Positions 15,457 through 24,203 of a stretch of DNA of 64,000 nt are shown in pieces. The notes below the pieces were generated by a model. That model had not been told where the DNA came from, did no database searches, and worked only from the letters and a program-made list of their open reading frames with translations. Position 1 is the stretch's first letter. Every line of letters starts with the position of its first letter. Origin of the DNA: SSF14 sp046331245 (GTDB lineage: Bacteria; Actinomycetota; Acidimicrobiia; Acidimicrobiales; Microtrichaceae); NCBI GenBank assembly GCA_046331245.1, contig JAXLRH010000003.1, forward strand, positions 329,921-393,920. The letters are read 5' to 3'. Made by a program: the position numbers and the translations under genes.

Positions 15457-17388
15457 TCAGCACTGCTTCAGCCGTTTCGCCACGACGGCCCCGGCGGGCG
15501 ACAGGCGCACGCGCGGCGGCGGGCCGTCGTCCTCGAAGCGGGCCGTGAACGTGCGGACGCCACGCCGTACCGAGTACACGAGGCCGCCGGGCAGACGGCC
15601 GAGCATGATGGCCACGATGCCGATCGCCAGCGTCGAGATGCCCTCGCCGAAGGCGGCGTCGAGGGCGACGAGCGCGGCAGCGCCCATGACGGCGCCGGCT
15701 GCGCTGTCGACGCCGAACACGACGACGGTGGCGAACCAGAGGAGGCCGCGGATGGGGTCGAACGCGGTGGCGTCGAAGGCTCGGCTCGATGCCGCGAGCA
15801 GCGTGCCGCCGAACCCCGCCAACAGGGCGCTGGCGGCGAACATCACGAGCTTGAGCCGGGGGACGTCGATGCCCGACGCACGCGCGCCGGCCTCGTCGTC
15901 CCGCACGGCGACGAGCGCACGGCCGAGCCGGCCGCGGTGGAGGTTCCGCACGAGGATCAGCGCGCCGCCGAGGCCGAGCAGCTCGAACGTGTAGAAGCTG
16001 TCGTCGCTGCGGAAGAGCGGCGGCGGCCCGATGTGGACGCCGGTGACGAAGCTCGGTTGGGCGAACACGAACCGGCTCACCACCGCGCCGACGGCGAACG
16101 TCGTGAGCGCCAGGAAGAGCCCACGTCGCCGAATGGCCAGCCAGCTCGTGAGCAGACCGACGGGCACGACCAGCATCGCCCCGAGCGGGATGGCGATGAG
16201 GCCGTTCACCGCGGGGAACGGGCCGAGCTCGCCCTGCGCGAGCTTGGCGGTGAGCAGGGCGCCGAGCCCCGCGAAGCCCGCCTGCCCGAGCGAGATCTGC
16301 CCGCCGTAGCCGCTGAGCACGACGATCGACACGAGGATCACGGCGAGGGCCGGCACCTGCTGCGCGGTGCGCAGGTTCTCGGTCGAGGCCACGAACGGCA
16401 CGCACAGGAGCACGAGCGCGGGGATCCACCATCCCCGTGGGGTGGACAGCTCGCGTCGCACCGCGAGGCGTGCCGTGGTTCCGGTGTCGCCGTCACCTCC
16501 GGGCTCGTCGAGCCGCTTCATGGCGAGCAGCGCCAGGAACAGCACGACGACGAAGAGGTTGGTGGTGAGCGCGTCCATCAGCTGCCCGCCGAGGCCACCC
16601 GGGTGGAACTGCGTGAGCTCGGCCTGCCCAATGCCGATGACCAGCGCGGCGACGACAGCCCGCCCCGGATGCGACGCGCCGGCGATGACGACGACCGCCA
16701 TCGTCTCGAGCACGACGAGCGTGAGCCCGATCGGGTCCAGGCTGCTCAGCGCCGGGGCGAGCAGCATCCCGCTCAGCGCGGCGAGCGAGGAGCCGACGGC
16801 CCACCCGATGGCCGAGACGGTGTCGCTGTCGATGCCGGCGAGCTCGGCGAGCACTCGCGACTCCACGACGGCGCGCACGGTGCGGCCGACGCGGGTGCGT
16901 TGCACCAGCACCAGCCCGGCGCCGACCAGCACCACGGCCAGCACGTCGACGATGGTCTCGGCACGGATGTAGATGCCGTTCGTCAGCTCGAACGACCGCT
17001 GCGGCACCAGGGAGGGCACGTCGGTGCGGGCCTGCCCGCCCCACACCGCGTAGGCGACGCCCAGCAGCAGCACGAGCACACCCAGCGTCGCGGCCAGGAG
17101 CTCGGCCGGTGCGGCGCCGCGACGGCGCAGGGTGCGGAACACGAGGAGGTCGAGCAGCACCCCCATCGCCGGGCCGATGCCGAGCACGACGAGGAGGCCG
17201 GCGAGCCCGACCGGCCAGTGCCACGAGCGCACGAGGAACCAGACGAGATACGCCGAGAACATGGCGATGGCGCCGAAGGCCAGGTTGAACACGCCCGTGA
17301 CCCGGTAGGTCACGAGCAGGCCGAGGCCGGACAACCCGGCCACGGCGCCGATGCCCAGGCCCGCGAGCGCGAGGGCGATGATCAGCAC
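15457..17388 (-). CDS. Fused LivH-LivM permease of a branched-chain amino acid-type importer
   Basis: A 643-residue membrane protein joining two permeases that are usually separate. Residues 1-290 are LivH-like (YRVTGVFNLAFGAIAMFSAYLVW, then RAVVESRVLAELAGIDSDTVSAIGWAVGSSLAALSGMLLAP). A charged linker follows near 295-318. The rest is LivM-like (LSGYGGQISLGQAGFAGLGALLTAKLA, then ALVAVRDDEAGARASGIDVPRLKLVMFAASALLAGFGG). Each half carries the conserved cytoplasmic EAA-type loop that contacts the ATPases. Start GTG 17388 lies three bases after the upstream stop. The fusion fixes the permease ratio at 1:1. Confidence 0.9.
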   Translation of the reverse strand: MLIIALALAGLGIGAVAGLSGLGLLVTYRVTGVFNLAFGAIAMFSAYLVWFLVRSWHWPVGLAGLLVVLGIGPAMGVLLDLLVFRTLRRRGAAPAELLAATLGVLVLLLGVAYAVWGGQARTDVPSLVPQRSFELTNGIYIRAETIVDVLAVVLVGAGLVLVQRTRVGRTVRAVVESRVLAELAGIDSDTVSAIGWAVGSSLAALSGMLLAPALSSLDPIGLTLVVLETMAVVVIAGASHPGRAVVAALVIGIGQAELTQFHPGGLGGQLMDALTTNLFVVVLFLALLAMKRLDEPGGDGDTGTTARLAVRRELSTPRGWWIPALVLLCVPFVASTENLRTAQQVPALAVILVSIVVLSGYGGQISLGQAGFAGLGALLTAKLAQGELGPFPAVNGLIAIPLGAMLVVPVGLLTSWLAIRRRGLFLALTTFAVGAVVSRFVFAQPSFVTGVHIGPPPLFRSDDSFYTFELLGLGGALILVRNLHRGRLGRALVAVRDDEAGARASGIDVPRLKLVMFAASALLAGFGGTLLAASSRAFDATAFDPIRGLLWFATVVVFGVDSAAGAVMGAAALVALDAAFGEGISTLAIGIVAIMLGRLPGGLVYSVRRGVRTFTARFEDDGPPPRVRLSPAGAVVAKRLKQC

Positions 17389-17391
17389 GGC

Positions 17392-17940
17392 TCAGGACTC
17401 GGGGGTGGTGGGCTCACAGATGGGACACGCCACCAGGCCGCGTTCGTCGATCTCGGCCCGGCTCACCGTGGTGGCCGCAGGCTTGTCCGCGACGAGCGCG
17501 CAGTCGGACCGGTGGTAGCGGGTGCCCTCGGGTACGGACACGACGCCGGTCGCCGTGCGCGGCGGCACCGGCGCGACGGGGGCTGCGTCGGCGGCGGGTG
17601 CGTCGACGGCCTCGGTGAGCAGGCGGTAGAGGCTGGCGACCATCTCGGCGGCGTTGTCGGAGCTGCGCCGGCTCCGGTCGCTCGCGATGAACACGGATCC
17701 CGCGACGAGCAGGCCGACGCCCGGGAGGGACGCCGACGCGAGGTACGGGATCTGCTGGGCGACGACCGCCTTCCCGGAGATGCCGTACCACCCGAGCAGG
17801 ATCAGGAGGCCACCGACCACCACCGCGGCCCACTCCATGAGCCCGCGCAGGCTCGACCGTGGCCGAGGTTCCTCCCGCCCGCCGGAGGACGGAGCGTCGG
17901 TGCTGCCGGGGATCGTCACCTGTCGCAACCTAGACCCCAT
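17392..17940 (-). CDS. Two-helix membrane protein with a C-terminal Cys motif
   Basis: A 182-residue protein. Two hydrophobic helices (WAAVVVGGLLILLGWYGISG and LPGVGLLVAGSVFIA) are followed by a Pro/Ala linker. The C-terminal module runs YHRSDCALVADKP to LVACPICEP. The H-x3-C plus CPxC arrangement resembles small zinc-binding modules of the Ada type, so it may bind metal. I recognise no named family. Only three bases separate it from the LivHM fusion, so it is the first gene of the importer operon and may be an accessory membrane subunit. Confidence 0.65.
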   Translation of the reverse strand: MGSRLRQVTIPGSTDAPSSGGREEPRPRSSLRGLMEWAAVVVGGLLILLGWYGISGKAVVAQQIPYLASASLPGVGLLVAGSVFIASDRSRRSSDNAAEMVASLYRLLTEAVDAPAADAAPVAPVPPRTATGVVSVPEGTRYHRSDCALVADKPAATTVSRAEIDERGLVACPICEPTTPES

Positions 17941-17997
17941 CGCGTCGCCGAACCGGGAATTGAGTACCCCCACACGCGCCGAGTGCATACTTCCGGC

Positions 17998-18447
17998 GTG
18001 AGCAATGACACGATCCCACTGCACGCCCACCTCGGTCTGGAGTTCGACGGCTTCGAGGCCGGGTCGCACCGAGCCGTGGTGCGGATGCCGGTGGCGCCGC
18101 CCGCGTTCGGGTTCACGGGCAACCTCCACGGCGGCGCCATCGCCACGATGGTGGACCTCGCGTGCGCCCTCGCCGCAGCGCAGGCGACGTCGTTCGACGC
18201 CGAACAGGAGTCGCTGATCACCGCCGACATGCACGTGCGCTACCTCGGCCGGCCGACCACCTCCACGGTCGTGGCCCGCGCCGAGATCGTGCGGCTCGGC
18301 AGTCAGATGATCGTGGTGGAGTGCCGGGTGCTCGACGAGGAGGATCACCTCGTCGCGGCCGCCGACCTCTCGATGATGCGGGTGAGTCGTCGCCGACCCC
18401 TGCTCGGACCCGACGGAGAGCCGGCCCCCGACCCGTCGCTCACCTGA
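17998..18447 (+). CDS. PaaI-family hotdog thioesterase
   Basis: A 149-residue acyl-CoA thioesterase-like protein. The core GNLHGGAIATMVDLACALAAAQ carries the HGG motif that opens the hotdog helix in PaaI-type thioesterases, followed by ADMHVRYLGRPTTSTVVARAEIVRLGSQ. These enzymes hydrolyse acyl- or aryl-CoA esters. Start GTG 17998 is preceded by CATACT six bases upstream, as at other leaderless genes here. The 3' end overlaps the convergent acyltransferase gene by 8 bases. Confidence 0.88.
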   Translation: MSNDTIPLHAHLGLEFDGFEAGSHRAVVRMPVAPPAFGFTGNLHGGAIATMVDLACALAAAQATSFDAEQESLITADMHVRYLGRPTTSTVVARAEIVRLGSQMIVVECRVLDEEDHLVAAADLSMMRVSRRRPLLGPDGEPAPDPSLT

Positions 18448-19525
18448 TGTTCGGTCGCTCCACGAGATACCACGACGCGGCGGCGACGAACAGCGTGGCG
18501 AGGCACGTCGGCGCGGCGAGCGTCGGTCCGCTCCAGTGGAGTCCGCTGGCCACCAGCAGCTGCCCCACAGGGAACCCGTAGAGGTACAGCCCGTACGAGA
18601 CGTCGTTGCGGGCGCCGACCTTCCGGAGCAGCGGCGGTGCGAAGTGGCCGATTCCGACCAGTACGTACGGCGTCAGGAGCGACCCGATGGGGCGGTACCA
18701 GCCGAGCGGGATCGACGCCGTCGCGAGCGCTGTGGCGACGGCGAACAGCGGGAGCGTGAGCGGCACACGGTGTGCGTGGACGCCGACGACGGCGCCCACG
18801 AGGAACACCGCCCACAGGGTGAAGAACTCGTACGCGCTCAGGGCGCCGAGGAACGGGAACGGGATGGTGCCGAGCACGTTGTGGTCGGCGATCGAGTCGA
18901 CGACCACGGCGAGCGCGATCGACAGGACCGTCACCGTCGCGAGGAACTGGGGACGCCGCTTGCCGGCGATCCAGAGGCGGATCACGGCGAACACGACGAG
19001 GTAGCAGGCGAACTCGTACGCCAGGCTCCAGAGGCTGCCGTTGATCGCGTTGGGGTAGGGCATGCGATCGAGCGTCGACCCGAGCGCGTACTGCCGGATG
19101 TCGAGGGTGAGGTTCTGGATGACGAACGACCGCGCCGACCCGCCCGGCGGGTACAGCACCGACTTCCACGGCATGTCCCGGACGACGGCGATGATCGGCC
19201 CGATCACCCACGCCGTGACGAACAGGCAGGCCCAGTAGCCCGGGAAGATACGGCGCACGCGGTGGGCGAAGAAGCGGCCCGTCGAGAGCTTCTCGGCGCT
19301 GATCCCGATGAGGAGACCGGAGAGGGCGAAGAACCCGATGACCGCGAATGTGCCGAGGGTGAGGTCGCCCTTGCTCAGGGCGAGCAGCGGCTCCACGCCG
19401 AATCCGCCGATGGGATACGAGTGGCTCACGATCACGAGGCACGACAGGACGATGCGCAGCAGGCCGAAGCAGTTGCCGCCCTTCTTCAAGGCTCCGGTGG
19501 TCTCGATGGTCGGCCAGCGAGCCAC
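18440..19525 (-). CDS. Acyltransferase 3 family membrane protein
   Basis: A 361-residue O-acyltransferase with about ten membrane helices. The conserved His is in VIVSHSYPIGG in the first helix, followed by FFALSGLLIG, then HRVRRIFPGYW and the SLWSLAYEF motif. Such enzymes move acetyl or other acyl groups onto extracellular sugars. Start GTG 19525 is used. An alternative in-frame ATT at 19573 sits six bases after a TAGCTT hexamer, the same spacing as leaderless starts nearby, but ATT starts are rare. It is part of a surface-glycan block. Confidence 0.82.
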   Translation of the reverse strand: MARWPTIETTGALKKGGNCFGLLRIVLSCLVIVSHSYPIGGFGVEPLLALSKGDLTLGTFAVIGFFALSGLLIGISAEKLSTGRFFAHRVRRIFPGYWACLFVTAWVIGPIIAVVRDMPWKSVLYPPGGSARSFVIQNLTLDIRQYALGSTLDRMPYPNAINGSLWSLAYEFACYLVVFAVIRLWIAGKRRPQFLATVTVLSIALAVVVDSIADHNVLGTIPFPFLGALSAYEFFTLWAVFLVGAVVGVHAHRVPLTLPLFAVATALATASIPLGWYRPIGSLLTPYVLVGIGHFAPPLLRKVGARNDVSYGLYLYGFPVGQLLVASGLHWSGPTLAAPTCLATLFVAAASWYLVERPNIR

Positions 19526-19595
19526 GCTGTCGCGGGCCGAGGCAATCGCAGGGGGAAGGGTGAGCGCGGGAATGCGGCGAAGCTAGCAGCGCGCC

Positions 19596-20723
19596 TCAGC
19601 GCGCCCGTGCGTACCGGAAGCGGGCGACCGTCGGCTTCTCCACGTAGGTGTGCAGGGCCATCGCCGCCAGCACGGTCAGGGCGAGCCAGCCGGCGATCTC
19701 CAGGATCGACGCTCGCCAGGACGACGACGCCATGCCGAGCCACTTGAGGATGGTCACCGGGAGCAACTGCACGAGGTAGAAGGCGTACGAACGCTCCCCC
19801 GCCCACTGCGCGAGGTCGGATGCGAGCCAGCGGAGCGGTCTCGCCGCCGCGGCCGCCGATGGGTCGATCGCGGCGAGGTCGACCGCGCCGAGGTCGTGCG
19901 CGGCGAGGGCGCACACCACGAGCAGGCACCCGACGGTGATCGCCACCGACGACGCTCCTCGCAAGCGGCGTTCCCAGGTGCCGGCCGCCATCGCGCCGAC
20001 CAGCAGCATCAGCGAGACGGGCACCGGCAGCGAGCGGCGCAGGTAGCCGGACCGCATCGCCGTCCCCGCGATCACCCCGAGGAGGAACTCCCAGATGCGG
20101 AACGGCGGGAACGAGCTCACACGGATGCCACGCGGCTCGAGGAGGCCGATGACGGTCGCCGCCCCGAACGCGGCGACGGCGCCCGCCGCAAGGAGCAGGC
20201 CGCGTGCGCCGAGCCGGCGGATCGGTCCGACCACGAACGGGAACACCAGGTAGAAGAACGCCTCGCAGCTGAGCGTCCAGGCCACCGGATTGACCGCGTC
20301 GGCCCACCCGCGCCCGGGAATCCAGCACTGCACGAGGACGAGCGTCGCCGCCGCTGCACCGGCGTCGGGCCGCGGCGCTGCGCCTACGAGCGCTGTCACG
20401 ACGAACGCCGCCCACACGACGGCGTGCACCGGCCACACGCGCGCGACCCGACGCCGGGCGTAGGTCCTCGGCCCGGTCGAGTCCGCCCACGTCCAGGCGA
20501 GCACGAATCCGCTGAGGATGAAGAAGAGGGTGACGCCGTAGGCCCCCCAGTTGAGCAATCGGGAGAGGTTGGGGCCGGCGTCGCCGGCATCGCCCTCGCC
20601 GGCGGGGAACACGTAGCGCATGTGCGACACGAAGACTGCGAACGCTGCCACGCCACGGACGCCGGTCAACGAGGGCAACGACGGGATCGCCGGTCCCCGG
20701 AGCCGGTCGTGGGTCGGCGGCAT
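19596..20723 (-). CDS. Acyltransferase 3 family membrane protein
   Basis: A 375-residue O-acyltransferase. The N-terminal SLPSLTGVRGVAAFAVFVSH holds the conserved Arg and His. FFILSGFVLAWTW and RRRVARVWPVHAVVW follow, then NPVAWTLSCEAFFYLVFP. The protein is clearly paralogous to the one encoded at 24204-25301. ATG 20723 has TAGCCT six bases upstream, a leaderless-type promoter. The final helix ends EKPTVARFRYARAR, the usual basic tail. The target glycan is not known. Confidence 0.86.
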   Translation of the reverse strand: MPPTHDRLRGPAIPSLPSLTGVRGVAAFAVFVSHMRYVFPAGEGDAGDAGPNLSRLLNWGAYGVTLFFILSGFVLAWTWADSTGPRTYARRRVARVWPVHAVVWAAFVVTALVGAAPRPDAGAAAATLVLVQCWIPGRGWADAVNPVAWTLSCEAFFYLVFPFVVGPIRRLGARGLLLAAGAVAAFGAATVIGLLEPRGIRVSSFPPFRIWEFLLGVIAGTAMRSGYLRRSLPVPVSLMLLVGAMAAGTWERRLRGASSVAITVGCLLVVCALAAHDLGAVDLAAIDPSAAAAARPLRWLASDLAQWAGERSYAFYLVQLLPVTILKWLGMASSSWRASILEIAGWLALTVLAAMALHTYVEKPTVARFRYARAR

Positions 20724-20747
20724 TCGGCGAGGCTATCCGGGGCCCGC

Positions 20748-21662
20748 TCAGATCGGCGTGGGTCTGCGTCGGGCGGCGACCGCGTCGTAGGCCCGGCGGC
20801 GGCCGGCGCGCGATGCGCCGACGAGGCGCGAGAGCGCACGCGCCACCGGCGCGGCGCCCTCGGCAGGCGGGCCGACGAGGCTGCGTCGTCCCGGCCGGTG
20901 GATGACGGCCGGCGAGCCCGGCGCCGACCCTGCTCGCGACCACCGTCCGGTGACGGCGTCGACGACCGGTTCGCGCACCGCGAACTCGCCGCGTTCGACG
21001 TGGGAGCGCATGGGCGTGACGAGCACCGAGCCCGCCGCCGCGTAGTGCGTGACCTGCGACCAGCGGGTGGACCCGGCGCTGCGGATCGGGGCGCCGCCGT
21101 GCACGAGGTTCGCGACCCAGATCGCGACGTCACCGGCGTCGAGCTCCAGCGCCGTCGCAGGAAGGTCCCGCTCCGCCATCAGCGCGGTGACGGCATCCTC
21201 GTAGGCGTCGACGTCGAACGCGTCGGGGTCGAGGCCCAGCGAGGCCGGCGTGAGCACCGGCAGCAAGTGCGAGCCTGGATGCACCACGAGCGGACCTTGA
21301 TCCGGTCCGACGTCCTCCACGGCGACCCACACCCCGCACATCCGCCCCGACGGCACGGTGTCGAAGTGGATCGTGTCGGCGTGGGGACGCTGCTGGGTTC
21401 CGGTGCGGAAGTCGAGGGTCTGGAACGCCACGGGGTCTCCGCCGACGACCGGACGGGCGAGGTCGAGCACGCCCCCGTGGGCGGCCAGCTCACGCACCGC
21501 GGGGACCGAGACCCACGCGTTGGTCACGCGGCCGTGGGGCGCGTCACGGAAGCTCGGTTCGAGCGCGGCGCGCACCCGCTGCAGCAGCGCGCGGTCGACG
21601 ACGTTCCGCACCACGGCGTACCCGTCACGTTCGAGCTGGTGCTGGAGGTCCGGCGCGGGCAC
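20748..21662 (-). CDS. PhyH-type Fe(II)/2-oxoglutarate dioxygenase
   Basis: A 304-residue protein of the phytanoyl-CoA dioxygenase superfamily. LERDGYAVVRNVVDRALLQRVRAAL is the usual N-terminal helix-strand unit. The metal site is the HxD of RPHADTIHFD plus a distal His, best matched by NLVHGGAP. GPLVVHPGSHLLPVL is the conserved stretch between them. Such enzymes hydroxylate lipids, polyketides or sugars. Start GTG 21662 is used because further upstream codons do not look conserved. It diverges from a methyltransferase gene across 63 bases. Confidence 0.82.
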   Translation of the reverse strand: MPAPDLQHQLERDGYAVVRNVVDRALLQRVRAALEPSFRDAPHGRVTNAWVSVPAVRELAAHGGVLDLARPVVGGDPVAFQTLDFRTGTQQRPHADTIHFDTVPSGRMCGVWVAVEDVGPDQGPLVVHPGSHLLPVLTPASLGLDPDAFDVDAYEDAVTALMAERDLPATALELDAGDVAIWVANLVHGGAPIRSAGSTRWSQVTHYAAAGSVLVTPMRSHVERGEFAVREPVVDAVTGRWSRAGSAPGSPAVIHRPGRRSLVGPPAEGAAPVARALSRLVGASRAGRRRAYDAVAARRRPTPI

Positions 21663-21725
21663 GGCGAGATGGTGGCACGTTCCCCGCGCCCGGCGCAGCC
21701 GTCGGTGCCGTACTGTCGGTCGCCT

Positions 21726-22568
21726 GTGAGGAACGAGCCGACGAGCGCCCTGGTTCGTGGATGGTTGCGCTCCCGCCCCCGCCTGTGGCGCCGGCTGCGG
21801 GCGACGCGGCTGGCGATCGGCCGCCGGATGCCGCCCCGGGCCGTCGAAGGTGTCGACGGCCCGGTGCATCCCAACGACCTCATGCTCCGCGGCAGGCGCC
21901 CCGCCGACGTCGCCCACTACCGCTCCGTCGCCGACACCGTGCTCGCCGCGCTCGATCGCCACGCGCCCGGTTGGGACGCGGGTGCTCCGGTGCTCGATGT
22001 CGGCTGCGGCTACGGCCGGCTCACCCGGCGGCTGGTGCAGCGCGTCGATCCGGCGCTCGTGACGGTGAACGACATCGACGCCGACGCGGTCAGCTTCTGT
22101 GCGTCGGCGTTCGGCGTGGTCGGAGCGGACGACCTCGGCCGCCTCCGTCGTGAACGACCGGCGTCGTTCGGGACGATCGTTCTGCTCACGGTGCTGACGA
22201 ACGTCGACGCATCGGCCTTCGACGACCTGCTGGACTCGTGCGCCGAGCTGCTCGCGCCGGGCGGCGTGCTCCTTGTCACCACGCACGGCGCCACGGCGGC
22301 GACCTCGCGCGTGGCCCACTTCGGTGCGGCCGTCGAGTCACGTCACGCGGCGATCGCGGACGACCTCGAGCGACACGGCATCTCGTTCCACCCGTATCGC
22401 CACGGCACCGGCGCGCTGGGCCTCACCTGGCACGCCGCCGCCTTCGTCGTGGAGCGCGCCGCCGCCGCGGGGTTGGAGCTGGTGGCCCTGGACGAGGCGG
22501 CGCTCGACGGGGTGCAGGACGTGTGGGTCCTCAGACGGCCGGAAACCGCCGCAGACGACCGTCGGTGA
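21726..22568 (+). CDS. SAM-dependent class I methyltransferase
   Basis: A 280-residue methyltransferase. Motif I is VLDVGCGYGRLTRRL near residue 85, followed by VTVNDIDADAVSFC and a motif IV-like GTIVLLTVLTNVDA. The acceptor is not evident; the neighbourhood suggests a sugar or glycolipid. GTG 21726 is preceded by TACTGT nine bases upstream. The last 38 bases overlap the convergent glycosyltransferase gene, a long tail-to-tail overlap. Confidence 0.83.
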   Translation: MRNEPTSALVRGWLRSRPRLWRRLRATRLAIGRRMPPRAVEGVDGPVHPNDLMLRGRRPADVAHYRSVADTVLAALDRHAPGWDAGAPVLDVGCGYGRLTRRLVQRVDPALVTVNDIDADAVSFCASAFGVVGADDLGRLRRERPASFGTIVLLTVLTNVDASAFDDLLDSCAELLAPGGVLLVTTHGATAATSRVAHFGAAVESRHAAIADDLERHGISFHPYRHGTGALGLTWHAAAFVVERAAAAGLELVALDEAALDGVQDVWVLRRPETAADDRR

Positions 22569-24138
22569 AGTACCAGAGCCTGCCGGCGTCCACGTCGTCG
22601 TCGAGGGAGATCGACAGGTGTCGCTCGTCGACGATGCGACTGCGGACTCCGGCGAAGAACCGGTCGTCGACACCGGGCGTGCGCGTGAACGCGTCGCCCT
22701 CCGGGAGCTCGAGAAGCCACGTGCGGCGGCCGTCCTGCGGCGCGGCTCGGCGCACGGTGGCGTGGGCGTGGTCTCCCGCCAGAGCGACGGCCGCCAGATT
22801 GCCGGGGGCGCGGGGCTCGGCCCACCCGTACCGCACCGCGAGCGACGGGTTGACGATGTTCCGTCCCACCAGGATCCCGCGGGCCGCGTCGGGGAGGTTC
22901 GCCACGATCGGCACGGTGCCGTCGTCCCACACCGACTCCGCGGCGACGAACCGTTCCGCGAGCTCGGCGGCCCCGATCCAACGCTGCTCGACGACGACCA
23001 GCCCGACGATCGACGTGGCCACCACGGCGACGGCGGCTGCCCGGCCCCACAGGACGCGCGCCTCGTGGAGCGACGCGACGAGACCGGCCACGAGGAGCGC
23101 GGCGAACACCGACGGCAGGTACGCAAGGCGTTCGCCCTGTGGGGTGACGGCCGACGCGCCCAGGCCCGAACTCGGCACGGTGGTGACGAACACGAGCGCG
23201 GCGGTAAGCAGCAGCAGCGGGCGGAGCGGACGGCAGCGGAGCGCGACGGCGACGAGCGCGACGCCGATCAGCAGCGGGACGATCCACCAGAAGGGCGCGG
23301 GCAGCGCCGGCAGGACCGATCGCACCACGATCGCTGCGGTGCGCTTCGGCCAGCCCAGTGCCGTGCCGAACAGCTGGCCGAGCCCGTAGCCCTCGGGCGC
23401 GCCGTGGATGGCGAGCCAGCGGACGAGCGGGTACGGCGCGAGCACGAGGAGGTGCCAGCGTGTGACGAGCCAGGCGCTCCGGGCGCGTGCACCGAACGGA
23501 CCGGTGCTGCGGGCGACGTCGATGACGAGGAGAACAACGGGGATCACGACCGCCGACTCCTTGGAGGCCAGGGCGAGGGCGAACAGCACGAGCGAGACCG
23601 CCGAACGGGCTCGGCTCGGCGACCGATCGCCCGGTCCACCGAGGGCGACGAGCACGGACGCCGCTCCGAAGAGCGTCACCAGCAGGTCGGCCCTCGCCGC
23701 GATCCAGCTCACGGCCTCGGTGTGGGCCGGAGAGACGAAGAACCACAGCCCGGCCAGCACGGCGAAGGACGGTCGATCGAACGGACGCAGCGCCGGGACG
23801 GCGCGAGCCATGGCGGCGGCCAGCGCGATCACGACGAGCGCGCACGCGACGTGGAGCGCGAGGTTCGTGATCTTGTACGGCAGCGGGTCGAGGCCGCCGA
23901 TCGCGTGGTCGAACGCGAGCGACGCCAGGTGGAGCGGCCGGAAGTTGCTGCCCGAGCGGCTGAAGTCGTGCGAGTCGCCGACCGCCTTCCAGATCTCGCC
24001 GTAGTCGTCGGCGAGGAACGCGCTCCCGAGGTCGGGCCCGTAGAGGACGATGCCGATCGCGGTGAACGCGACGGCCGTGAACGCAGTGGCGGCGCGGCCC
24101 GACCGCGGCGATCGCGGCGCTGTCGGGAGGCTCGGCAC
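22531..24138 (-). CDS. Polytopic GT-C-like glycosyltransferase
   Basis: A 535-residue protein with about eleven membrane helices. The first extracytoplasmic loop FLADDYGEIW has the acidic pair typical of GT-C enzymes, then NFRPLHLASLAFDHAIGG and PYKITNLALHVACALVV, which resemble the TMTC/PMT-like O-mannosyltransferases. A soluble C-terminal domain follows (about residue 395 on). It probably uses a lipid-linked sugar donor. GTG 24138 follows TAGCGT by eight bases, so the transcript is likely leaderless and divergent from the acyltransferase at 24204. Confidence 0.75.
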   Translation of the reverse strand: MPSLPTAPRSPRSGRAATAFTAVAFTAIGIVLYGPDLGSAFLADDYGEIWKAVGDSHDFSRSGSNFRPLHLASLAFDHAIGGLDPLPYKITNLALHVACALVVIALAAAMARAVPALRPFDRPSFAVLAGLWFFVSPAHTEAVSWIAARADLLVTLFGAASVLVALGGPGDRSPSRARSAVSLVLFALALASKESAVVIPVVLLVIDVARSTGPFGARARSAWLVTRWHLLVLAPYPLVRWLAIHGAPEGYGLGQLFGTALGWPKRTAAIVVRSVLPALPAPFWWIVPLLIGVALVAVALRCRPLRPLLLLTAALVFVTTVPSSGLGASAVTPQGERLAYLPSVFAALLVAGLVASLHEARVLWGRAAAVAVVATSIVGLVVVEQRWIGAAELAERFVAAESVWDDGTVPIVANLPDAARGILVGRNIVNPSLAVRYGWAEPRAPGNLAAVALAGDHAHATVRRAAPQDGRRTWLLELPEGDAFTRTPGVDDRFFAGVRSRIVDERHLSISLDDDVDAGRLWYFTDGRLRRFPAV

Positions 24139-24203
24139 GGGCCGCGACGCTAGGCGACGCTCCCGAGGCGCGGCCGGTTCGGGCCGGTAACATGGATCGG
24201 CTT

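Noticed and set aside
15937..17997. Long plus-strand frame before the thioesterase
   Set aside because: It is antisense to the permease fusion, with the composition of a shadow; the thioesterase starts at 17998.
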